6,767 nucleotides of DNA from Defluviitaleaceae bacterium (lineage in GTDB: Bacteria; Bacillota_A; Clostridia; Lachnospirales; WQUN01), in contig WREB01000067.1 of assembly GCA_009779525.1 (NCBI GenBank), positions 1 through 6,767 on the forward strand, read 5' to 3'. The first letter of the stretch is position 1. Every line of letters starts with the position of its first letter. The notes under the pieces were generated by a model. The model saw nothing but the letters and a program-made list of their open reading frames with translations. It made no database searches and was not told where the DNA came from. This document shows, in pieces, positions 1-6,015 of the stretch. The position numbers and the translations under genes were made by a program.

Positions 1-2226
1 GACGGCGCGCACCGTTTTGCCGTTTTCGCCGACGATCGTCTTGCTGGCGCTCCGGAAGTAGGCGTACTCGCCGTTCTTTTTCATCAGGCGAAACTCCGCG
101 TACAGCGGCGAGCGGTCGGCCGAGTCGAGCAGGTGCCTAGCGAACTGCGCCGCTACGCCAACGTCGTCGTGATGGAGCCGGTTTCTCCAGCTTTCGTACA
201 GGTTTGGGAAGTCGGTTTCGTCGCTATAGCCCAGCAGCCGGCGGAACTCGTTTGAAAACGTGAATATGTTGTCGGTGCTTGCGGGGCTTTCCTGCGTGAC
301 TTCCATGTCCCACATCCCGATGTCGGCGGCCCCGACCATCATGTCGAGCTTTTGCAGCTGCACCTCGCTTTCCGCGGTGCGCCTTTTTATTTGGATCTCG
401 AGGCGACGGTTCTCGTTGTATTTCCAGAGGAAAAGCAGGATCAGCAAAACGAAAACGCAGATCGCTAACGCCGAAGTCCCCAACAGCCACGGACGCTGCG
501 CGTCCATTTCGGCCTGGGCGAGCATCAGGCGGTAATCATAGGTCCTGTGCCTCCACTGCTCGGATATCGTCTTCGTGTCGATTATCGCCAGCGCTTTGTC
601 GATTATCGAAAGAAGCTCGCGGTCGTCTTTATTAAAGCCGAAAGTCGTCTCGAACTCGTTGTCGAAAAATATGTTCACCTTGTAATCCGGAAGCTCCAGA
701 TAATTTGAAAGGTATAGAAAAAAATTGCTGCTTGAGACGATCAAGTCAATTTGGCCTGCGGCGAGCGCTTCAACCGCGTCGCTTCCGGACCCGTAAACGG
801 CCGATTTATGGTTTGGGAAGCGCCTTGAAAAAAAATCGGAATGCGCACCGCCCATAAACAACCCGGTCCGGTTCGCGTACACTCGGTTAGCCGAGACGTT
901 GGGGTAAGCGGTCGAGGATATCAGGACGGTCCACTCGTTGTTGAACGTATGCTTGGGCCACAAAAAGCGGCTTTCGTTGGCGGGCGTTTTCGCGAGCTCG
1001 GAAATGAAGCGGGCTTCGCCTCGCTCCAGCATCGCAAGCAAAGCGTCCAAATCCTCGCTGGGGCCGTTTGCGACTTCGAACGTTAGGTCGGATAGCCTGC
1101 TTATTTCGCCTAAGACCTCGAAGCTGATTCCCTGCCATCCGCCGCCGTCGCGCTCGTCGAAGAAGCTTACCGGGTAGTTTCCGCAGTCCGCGACGAACGG
1201 AATCGTCGGGTTGTTTTTTATGTACGCGACCTCGTCGTCGGTCAAAAGCTGCGTAAACTTGTGCTTTTGGTATTCTTTTTGGCCCTCGTCGTACATTTCG
1301 TTGAAGACTTTGTCGCCGCCGCTATGAATGAGCTTTTGCACGACGCCGACCACGGCGGCGAGCTCGCCCTGAAGCGATGTGAACGAAACCGGAGCGTATA
1401 GCATCGGCAGATAGTCGCTAGCCGCGACGTCGCCCGAGACGTCGAAAATCGCCTCGGCGGAGCTCTCCGCCAACAGCGCGTCGACTTCGCCACTTTTCAT
1501 CAGCCCGTAGGCTTCCTCGTATTCCGAAACGTAAACCGGCTCGAAATTGTATTCGAGGTTTCGAAGCACGTTGTCCGTATAAGCGGCGCCACGAAGCATC
1601 GCGTATTTCGGCGCGCTTTTTCCTTCACGCAAGGCTTTGGGCGAGGCTTCGCCAAGCGAAAAAACCTTGACGGTGCGCTGGGCGATGGCGTCGGTCATCT
1701 CGTACAACGCCAGGCGTTCGTCCGTGGGGGTGAGCGTTCCCGAAAAATCTATGTAACCGTTTGCCAGCCCGTCGGTTATCTGCTCCCAGGTCACGATTTG
1801 CGGCGAGAACGTTATCCCGAACAGCTCGGTGAGCCATTCGCAGACATGCGCCGAATATCCGTTCAAACTGCCGTCTTCCTCCGAATATAACTCGGTGCTT
1901 AACATCATCCCGTACGTGAAGCCGCCGTATTTTTCTTTCAGCGCTTCGATTTTTTCGACGTCGTCTTCGTCAACCCCGGGGATTTCGCGGTACGACTTGA
2001 AACTCCGCGCGCCCCGATCGGGCGCGTCGGATTTGGCGCCGCAGCCGTTCGCCGACGCGAGGCATATGATAAGCGTAAGTATTGCAAAAATCGAACCGAA
2101 GCGGAGCGCCGGCGTTTTTTTATTTTTGCTTGGCGCCGCTTCCGCTATTATTCGGTTAGCGCCTTCCGCGTCAAAAAAATTTATTTTTTCGCGATCGCCG
2201 GTTCCGGGCCCGCTGGATTTGTTCAC
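1..2226 (-). CDS. BvgS-like membrane sensor with two solute-binding domains and PAS (3' end outside window)
   Basis: The frame is open for 742 codons from a GTG start to the window edge, so the C-terminal output domain (histidine kinase, GGDEF or other) is not visible. Domains in order: a charged 40-residue N-terminus; a hydrophobic segment at about 42-58 ending in a weak lipobox-like SANGC, so either a lipoprotein signal or a signal anchor; a first bacterial solute-binding domain (SBP_bac_3 type) at about 100-320; a second at about 325-560, ending with the typical TISEQW stretch; a membrane helix at 580-601; a short charged linker helix; and a PAS_3-type fold from about 628, with GMWDMEV, EFRRLLGY, HHDD and RLMKKNGEYAYFR. 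This tandem binding-domain/TM/PAS layout is that of BvgS-type sensors, in which the outer domains perceive small molecules or redox state. The GTG start was chosen because an in-frame TAA lies just upstream, a GGGGG stretch sits 10 bases before it, and the next in-frame ATG falls after the signal segment. It has its own promoter. The ligand cannot be inferred. Confidence 0.85.
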   Translation of the reverse strand, partial: MNKSSGPGTGDREKINFFDAEGANRIIAEAAPSKNKKTPALRFGSIFAILTLIICLASANGCGAKSDAPDRGARSFKSYREIPGVDEDDVEKIEALKEKYGGFTYGMMLSTELYSEEDGSLNGYSAHVCEWLTELFGITFSPQIVTWEQITDGLANGYIDFSGTLTPTDERLALYEMTDAIAQRTVKVFSLGEASPKALREGKSAPKYAMLRGAAYTDNVLRNLEYNFEPVYVSEYEEAYGLMKSGEVDALLAESSAEAIFDVSGDVAASDYLPMLYAPVSFTSLQGELAAVVGVVQKLIHSGGDKVFNEMYDEGQKEYQKHKFTQLLTDDEVAYIKNNPTIPFVADCGNYPVSFFDERDGGGWQGISFEVLGEISRLSDLTFEVANGPSEDLDALLAMLERGEARFISELAKTPANESRFLWPKHTFNNEWTVLISSTAYPNVSANRVYANRTGLFMGGAHSDFFSRRFPNHKSAVYGSGSDAVEALAAGQIDLIVSSSNFFLYLSNYLELPDYKVNIFFDNEFETTFGFNKDDRELLSIIDKALAIIDTKTISEQWRHRTYDYRLMLAQAEMDAQRPWLLGTSALAICVFVLLILLFLWKYNENRRLEIQIKRRTAESEVQLQKLDMMVGAADIGMWDMEVTQESPASTDNIFTFSNEFRRLLGYSDETDFPNLYESWRNRLHHDDVGVAAQFARHLLDSADRSPLYAEFRLMKKNGEYAYFRSASKTIVGENGKTVRAV

Positions 2227-2257
2227 TGCGCGCTTGCCCCCATGGTTTTCGTTATAC

Positions 2258-2293
2258 GCCGTCCATTATATACGACTGCCCGCCATTAATAAA
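2258..2293 (-). promoter_or_regulatory. Sigma-70-type promoter of the sensor gene
   Basis: On the minus strand a perfect -10 TATAAT (2265-2270) lies 17 bases downstream of TTTATT (2288-2293), a poor -35. Transcription would begin near 2258 and give a leader of about 32 bases before the GTG start. The site lies after the protease terminator, so the sensor is probably transcribed independently of the protease gene. The weak -35 suggests a low-level or activator-helped promoter. Confidence 0.5.
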
Positions 2294-2340
2294 CCTCGCG
2301 TCATCGTCTCGCGTCGCCGCCGCTAGTTCATGCGTCGCGG

Positions 2341-2380
2341 AAAAAACTTTGGGCCCGCCGTGTCGGCAGGCCCTTTTCGC
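2341..2380 (-). terminator. Intrinsic terminator after the HtrA-like protease gene
   Basis: A GC-rich hairpin at 2351-2373 has 10-base arms with one mismatch and a 3-base loop. On the minus strand it is followed by AAAG and a run of six Ts. It lies about 55 bases beyond the protease stop codon and separates that gene from the sensor. The plus-strand side is also followed by T-rich sequence, so it could work in both directions, but no plus-strand gene reads into it. Confidence 0.75.
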
Positions 2381-2428
2381 TTTTACCCGAACGCAATCTT
2401 CGCTAAGCGACGCCCTCCTAAACGCCTG

Positions 2429-3613
2429 TCATGAAGTGGCCTGCTTCAGATAATGGATCACCGTGAGCTCGCTTCCGCCCCTGACCAACGTGAACGTCAG
2501 CGCGTCGCCGACTCCCCGCGCCTCAAACAGCTCGATTATTTCAGCCGCGCTCCTAATTTCGATACCATCGACGCCAATTATCCGGTCCCCCGATTTTAAC
2601 TCGCCGTCCGGGTCCGCCTGCGAGACGTAAACGCCCGTTGACTGAAGGCGGTACATCATCGCGGTCCACGCGTCCGTCACGTCGATGAACGTCGCGCCCG
2701 CGTCGATCCTTCCCGGAACGAAGCCGTATTTGATCAAGTCGTCTGCGATCTCCTTGGCGATGTTTATCGGTATCGCGAAACCGATCCCCTCGATGTCCGA
2801 GCCGCTTGACTTGGCGTTTACGATTCCGATCAATTCTCCCCGGCCGTTGAAGAGCCCCCCGCCCGAATTGCCGGGATTTACCGCCGCCGAAGTCTGAAGC
2901 AGGGTCATCATGTGGCCGTCGATTTCAATGCTTCTGCCGAGCGCCGAAATAATTCCCTCGGTGATCGAGCCGCCGAGCTTGCCGAGGGGATTGCCGATCG
3001 CGACGGCCCCTTCGCCGGCGACAAGCGAATCCGAGTCGCCGTATACCGCGGGCCTAAGACCCGACGCCACAATTTTAACGACGGCGAGGTCGGTCTTGCC
3101 GTCGCGCCCGATAAGCTCCGCTTCGTAATCTTCGCCGTTTTTTAGCCGGACCGTGATTTTTCTCGAGTCGCCGACGACGTGGTTGTTGGTGACGATATAG
3201 CCGTCCGCCGAGATTATCACGCCGCTTCCGGCGCCTTCGGTGACGAACTGCCTCATCCTGCCGCTGCTTACGACCGATTCGGTGTAAATCTCGACGACGC
3301 TGTCGGAGGCTAGCGCCGCGATTTCGGCGATCGACAATTCGCGCGCCGGCAAGGCGCCACCGGCGCCGATTAACGTTATGTCGCCCGACGGGTTTCCGCC
3401 GGAGGTCGTCGACGAAAGATATTCGCTCAAATAAGCGTTAAGCGAGTCGTAGTCTATTTCGCCTTCGTTCGCGGGTGCGTAAAAACCCGTTCCGTCAGTC
3501 GCCGCCTTGGCGCCGCCGAAAAACGCGTTCGCGGCGTACGTCCCGCCGAACCCGGCCGCGCCGGACAGCAGCGCCGCGACGACGACCAACAGCGCCGCGC
3601 CTTTTTTTCCCAT
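2429..3613 (-). CDS. HtrA/DegP-type membrane-anchored serine protease with PDZ domain
   Basis: This is a 394-residue envelope quality-control protease that would degrade misfolded exported proteins outside the membrane. A Lys-rich N-terminus is followed by one hydrophobic anchor (about 5-28) and a low-complexity linker to about residue 90. The trypsin-like domain (about 105-290) has the complete triad: His145 in TNNHVV, Asp175 in TDLAVVKI and Ser250 in NPGNSGGGLF. One PDZ domain follows (about 298-390, with GVYVSQADPDGELKSGD and RIIGVDG). One anchor, one protease domain and one PDZ domain is the usual HtrA/YkdA/YyxA layout of Gram-positive bacteria. I placed the start at the ATG at 3613, because GGGAGG lies 6 bases before it. 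An in-frame ATG seven codons upstream (3634) has no good ribosome binding site. A terminator follows the gene, and a direct-repeat operator-like sequence precedes it. Which HtrA paralogue this is cannot be decided here, so no symbol is given. Confidence 0.93.
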   Translation of the reverse strand: MGKKGAALLVVVAALLSGAAGFGGTYAANAFFGGAKAATDGTGFYAPANEGEIDYDSLNAYLSEYLSSTTSGGNPSGDITLIGAGGALPARELSIAEIAALASDSVVEIYTESVVSSGRMRQFVTEGAGSGVIISADGYIVTNNHVVGDSRKITVRLKNGEDYEAELIGRDGKTDLAVVKIVASGLRPAVYGDSDSLVAGEGAVAIGNPLGKLGGSITEGIISALGRSIEIDGHMMTLLQTSAAVNPGNSGGGLFNGRGELIGIVNAKSSGSDIEGIGFAIPINIAKEIADDLIKYGFVPGRIDAGATFIDVTDAWTAMMYRLQSTGVYVSQADPDGELKSGDRIIGVDGIEIRSAAEIIELFEARGVGDALTFTLVRGGSELTVIHYLKQATS

Positions 3614-3619
3614 TTTTTT

Positions 3620-3625
3620 CCTCCC
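3620..3625 (-). promoter_or_regulatory. Ribosome binding site that decides the protease start
   Basis: GGGAGG on the minus strand, followed by six As and then the ATG at 3613. It lies inside the longer reading frame that begins at 3634, which argues that the longer version is not used. Confidence 0.75.
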
Positions 3626-3649
3626 ATGCCGCATCGTTTTGCGGAAACG

Positions 3650-3695
3650 AAATTTTAACGCATTTATCCGCGGATTACGTTCACATTATCCGCGG
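3650..3695 (-). promoter_or_regulatory. Direct-repeat operator and probable -10 upstream of the HtrA-like gene
   Basis: On the minus strand CCGCGGATAA occurs twice (3686-3695 and 3664-3673), with starts 22 bases apart, about two helical turns. A -10-like TAAAAT lies about 8 bases after the second copy, and nothing resembling TTGACA sits at the -35 position, which the second repeat overlaps. Same-face tandem repeats replacing a -35 are typical of activation by an OmpR-family response regulator, and htrA genes of Bacillota are known to be controlled that way by CssRS-type systems. The repeats are seen; the regulator is inferred. Confidence 0.5.
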
Positions 3696-4046
3696 GCTTC
3701 CTGAAACCTACCTGAAAATTAACGGCGCCGATTTTGCCGAAATACTCATGGGCAGAATAATGTATGCGCCGTTTTTTTTCGGCGCGCAAAACTCCCCCGG
3801 GGCCGGGTGATCCGCTTAAGGAAGGGATTTTTTTACAATTGCTCTTTTGATATAAATTAATAAAAAACTTATCTTCGATAGAGCGGTTGCATTTTTATGA
3901 AGGGTATACTTTTCCGTAATAACCGTTTTTCGTTAGGTAGTGTAACCGTCATTTTAACATATTCGAAACCAAATTGAAAATGCGGTTAGCTGTTTCAAAG
4001 ATTGTCACGAATGCGGAACTGACCGATTTTTCCGATGTATACCCTT
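3696..4046. other. Gene-free AT-rich stretch between protease promoter and pseudogene
   Basis: No credible reading frame on either strand. It holds a perfect hairpin of GCGCCG and CGGCGC around eight Ts (3766-3785). At about 3830 the composition changes from GC-rich to AT-rich. An imperfect inverted repeat lies at 3897-3909 and 4037-4050. No convincing terminator for the arriving hgc transcript was found here. Confidence 0.6.
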
Positions 4047-4050
4047 TCAT
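3897..4050. repeat. Imperfect inverted repeat bounding a 154-base segment
   Basis: ATGAAGGGTATAC at 3897-3909 faces GTATACCCTTTCAT at 4037-4050. The arms agree except for one extra base. Similarity stops beyond these 13-14 bases, and the enclosed segment has no gene. It could be the ends of a small non-autonomous element, or chance in AT-rich DNA. No flanking target duplication was recognised. Confidence 0.3.
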
Positions 4051-4324
4051 GAGTTTTTACGGCTCACCAAATTCCAACACCACATTCCGATAATTGGATG
4101 TCCGATAAAAACGTCGCCAAAATCAATCAAACCGGCATATCCTTGGTTGTGTTATCAACCAATACATGAGGTATATAAGGGTTGGCATGTAAAGCCACGT
4201 ATTTATCCGTGTCGCGTATATTCATCAGTTCCGTTTTGATGGCGGTTACTTCGGCTTCGTAATCCTTTTGGTTGATGTTACCCTTCATTTCGACAGCGTA
4301 TTGTTATACCGGCGACGGATTCAT
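4047..4324 (-). pseudogene. Frameshifted remnant of an aminoglycoside-phosphotransferase-like (APH family) gene
   Basis: Two minus-strand frames join to give the C-terminal core of an APH/choline-kinase-type phosphotransferase. The first frame (from about 4303, containing ATG 4288) reads through a charged helical stretch to LHANPYIPHVLVDN, the position of the family's catalytic HxDLxxxNxL-type loop. A -1 shift then occurs near 4140, where one G seems to be missing from a G run. The second frame continues GYAGLIDFGDVFIGHP, matching the metal-binding IDFGD motif, and stops at 4047. The N-terminal ATP-binding lobe and the end of the gene are absent. In-frame stops lie just upstream, and the loop Asp is replaced by Asn. 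It is very probably non-functional. The substrate of the ancestor (aminoglycoside or other small molecule) cannot be told. A sequencing error could explain the frameshift but not the missing lobe. Confidence 0.6.
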
Positions 4325-4342
4325 TCGACCAAATTCCGGTTT

Positions 4343-4423
4343 TTAATTACACAAAACAGCATTTTTATGATTCGGACATGTTGTTTTATGGAAGACAAAT
4401 CTGTTTACGATGGGACAATTCAT
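4343..4423 (-). CDS. Possible 26-residue Cys-containing small protein at the end of the hgc operon
   Basis: ATG at 4423 is preceded at 9 bases by a strong GGGAGG whose first G is the last base of the upstream gene's TAG stop. This repeats the stop-touching-ribosome-binding-site arrangement seen between hgcB and the ferredoxin-like gene. The frame encodes 26 residues with three cysteines (3, 16 and 25) and two histidines, and ends in TAA. It has no recognisable family. It could be a real microprotein, or the broken 5' end of a gene that once continued downstream, given that a pseudogene begins about 20 bases later. Support rests on the ribosome binding site and spacing only. Confidence 0.3.
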   Translation of the reverse strand: MNCPIVNRFVFHKTTCPNHKNAVLCN

Positions 4424-4437
4424 TAGCGGATACCTCC

Positions 4438-4662
4438 CTACCAACTCGGCGAAAACCTACCGTCGCATGGCTTTGTTTCTTCAAAAACCGAACCTTGTTT
4501 GCAATATAATTTACATTTCATGCAACCGCGGCATTTGTAAAAATCAATCCACGGTATGTTGTTTTTATCTTCCAATATAACCGCTTTTTGCGGACACTTC
4601 GCATCCACTTCGCAGACATCACATTTTTTACATGCCTTGGGTTCTACCATCGCTCTCTTCAT
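4438..4662 (-). CDS. Small Cys-rich ferredoxin-like protein (two predicted [4Fe-4S] sites), fourth gene of the hgc operon
   Basis: 74 residues, predicted soluble and cytoplasmic. The first cysteine set is C11-x2-C14-x2-C17-x5-C23-Pro, the second C44-x2-C47-x2-C50-x3-C54, and there is a lone Cys66 near the C-terminus. This is the pattern of a 2[4Fe-4S] ferredoxin, with a longer last gap in the first set and no Pro after the second. Electron transfer is the expected role. The ATG at 4662 was chosen because AGAGG lies 7 bases upstream. The reading frame extends further, to 4734, but that part overlaps hgcB and has no ribosome binding site at its start. Only 10 bases separate it from hgcB, whose TAG stop touches this Shine-Dalgarno sequence, so the two are probably co-translated. 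It is clearly distinct from HgcB in sequence and lacks the HgcB motif. I do not recognise a named family. It may supply electrons to HgcB or the HgcA corrinoid, or bind metal, but neither role is shown by the sequence. Confidence 0.8.
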   Translation of the reverse strand: MKRAMVEPKACKKCDVCEVDAKCPQKAVILEDKNNIPWIDFYKCRGCMKCKLYCKQGSVFEETKPCDGRFSPSW

Positions 4663-4672
4663 AGCTGAGCCT

Positions 4673-4975
4673 CTAACAACATTTTGCTGCGTTTTTTTTA
4701 TTTGAGCAGCCGCATGTAGGTTCTTTGCCGGCAAACCAACCGTATATGATCGCCGCCGCGCACCCGACGCCAGCGTTCACTTCAATCGCCTTAACAGAGC
4801 AATTATGAACGCAGGCACCGCACTCCATGCAATAATTTTTATCGGTAATCCGTGCTTTCGCATTATTTATTTCAAACACGCCATGCGGGCAAACATCCGC
4901 ACATCGGCCGCAACCGACACATTTATCAGAATAATATTTTAATGTCGCAACATTTTTTATGTATCTATGCTTCAT
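4673..4975 (-). CDS. hgcB: HgcB, 2[4Fe-4S] ferredoxin of mercury methylation
   Basis: 100 residues, close to the roughly 95 of characterised HgcB. HgcB is required with HgcA for mercury methylation. It is thought to reduce the HgcA corrinoid to Co(I) and to help deliver Hg(II). The first cluster motif is C19-x2-C22-x2-C25-x3-C29-Pro. The second is the HgcB signature CMECGACVHNC (C49, C52, C55, C59). Also present are the extra conserved Cys72 in GVGCAAA and the terminal Cys99-Cys100 pair, both known features of the family and implicated in Hg(II) binding. Cys88 and Cys90 (CGC) add a further thiol pair. The ATG overlaps the hgcA stop codon (ATGA), and GGGAGG lies 8 bases upstream, so translation is coupled to hgcA. 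The hydrophobic stretch at about 72-82 precedes the Cys-rich tail, as in other HgcB proteins. Confidence 0.95.
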   Translation of the reverse strand: MKHRYIKNVATLKYYSDKCVGCGRCADVCPHGVFEINNAKARITDKNYCMECGACVHNCSVKAIEVNAGVGCAAAIIYGWFAGKEPTCGCSNKKNAAKCC

Positions 4976-6015
4976 TTCTTTTTCCTCCCGTTTATTAAAT
5001 GAACTCCGAGCGTCAAAGCCCCGCCAATCAACGTTGTTCCGACGATGTACGGCAATGCCTTCTTCATTTCCTTGTTCACGCCGGACGGCGATGTATAAGT
5101 CGACGCGCCTGTGAAGTTAATGGCGAGGTATGAGGATAAAGCGGGGAATAACAATAGATGCCCTACCGCCAACAATGGGTTTCGTTTCTTTTTTTTGCCG
5201 GTTAATCCGGTTATCAGTGCAGTAATACCCAAACCCGCAATCCAACCTTTCAACGCGAATGCCTTGCCGGGTATATACGGCAGAAGGGTGGGCGTTATTA
5301 CCGATCCGCTTAAAATCGCTCCTGCGTATGCGGCAAAATCGGTTGTATCGAACGGTTTTTGTATAAATTTATTAGCCAAAAGCATGACGCCCATAATCGG
5401 CAATGAAATCTTTAATGCCGGAACCAATTCCACAGGCGTCAATACTACACGATCCCACATTGTAAAATTAACCGTCCGCATTTCCTTAGTGGCTTTATAA
5501 CCCGCATGAATGTATTCTTTTATATCCTCTGCCCGAATCGGGCCGTATTCTACGTTATATCCCGAACGGCTCTTTACTTCATGGGCAGCGACGCCCGTCG
5601 CGCCAAGTTGCGGCAGGATAAGTTTTTTATGAGAAACGTATTTTGACAATTCCGACTTTTCTATGCGATGCACCAGTTCATCTGTGCCGAATGTGCCTTT
5701 TCCCGCCGCGCACCATACGTTGACGCCTTTCGTGTCAAGTATCAGTAGCCAGCAGTTCACGCCTGCGAGGTTTTTTCGCACCGTGTCAAACGTCAGCTTA
5801 TAATTAGCGCTGACCAATACCGGCGATTCGTTGTCAGGCTTGCCAACGGCATATAGACCCGGTTTGACGGTATAATCCATGCGGCCAAAACCCCAACGCG
5901 CTTTAAAGGCGCCAAGGTAATCGTTCATTGACAATGTTGTCGAAATTACCGGAATGTCCCCCGTATTGCCCGTATCGCATTTTTCATTTTGCAAACAATA
6001 ATTTTTATCATTCAT
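4972..6015 (-). CDS. hgcA: HgcA, membrane corrinoid protein that methylates mercury
   Basis: 347 residues. HgcA carries a methyl group on a corrinoid cofactor, received from the folate branch of one-carbon metabolism, and passes it to Hg(II) to form methylmercury. The N-terminal cytoplasmic corrinoid-binding domain (about 25-200) holds the diagnostic cap-helix motif NVWCAAGKGTF (99-109), in which Cys102 is the predicted cobalt ligand. Family-typical stretches follow, such as LPQLGATGVAAHEV and YGPIRAEDI. Five hydrophobic segments come next (about 203-217, 229-249, 256-272, 280-299 and 321-340). The loop before the last reads INFTGASTYTSPSGV, a conserved HgcA feature. I placed the start at ATG 6015: it overlaps the arsR stop as ATGA and has GAGGGG 8 bases upstream. 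An in-frame ATG six codons earlier (6033) has no such site. It differs from CODH/ACS gamma subunits, which share the corrinoid fold but lack this motif and the membrane domain. Confidence 0.96.
   Translation of the reverse strand: MNDKNYCLQNEKCDTGNTGDIPVISTTLSMNDYLGAFKARWGFGRMDYTVKPGLYAVGKPDNESPVLVSANYKLTFDTVRKNLAGVNCWLLILDTKGVNVWCAAGKGTFGTDELVHRIEKSELSKYVSHKKLILPQLGATGVAAHEVKSRSGYNVEYGPIRAEDIKEYIHAGYKATKEMRTVNFTMWDRVVLTPVELVPALKISLPIMGVMLLANKFIQKPFDTTDFAAYAGAILSGSVITPTLLPYIPGKAFALKGWIAGLGITALITGLTGKKKKRNPLLAVGHLLLFPALSSYLAINFTGASTYTSPSGVNKEMKKALPYIVGTTLIGGALTLGVHLINGRKKK

Noticed and set aside
1829..2326. Plus-strand open frame of 165 codons
   Set aside because: It lies antisense to the 5' part of the sensor gene, whose minus-strand frame shows clear domain motifs. 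The plus-strand product is low-complexity and Ser/Pro-rich with no recognisable motif.
4663..4734. Longer start for the ferredoxin-like gene, overlapping hgcB
   Set aside because: The extra 24 residues overlap hgcB's conserved C-terminal coding region out of frame, and no ribosome binding site precedes them. AGAGG lies 7 bases before ATG 4662.
5111..5500. Plus-strand open frame of 129 codons
   Set aside because: It is entirely antisense to the membrane domain of hgcA and has no ribosome binding site or recognisable family.
4972..6015. HgcA could be a CODH/ACS corrinoid iron-sulfur protein subunit
   Set aside because: That family has no C-terminal five-helix membrane domain and no NVWCAAGKGTF cap-helix motif. 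The adjacent gene is a clear HgcB.
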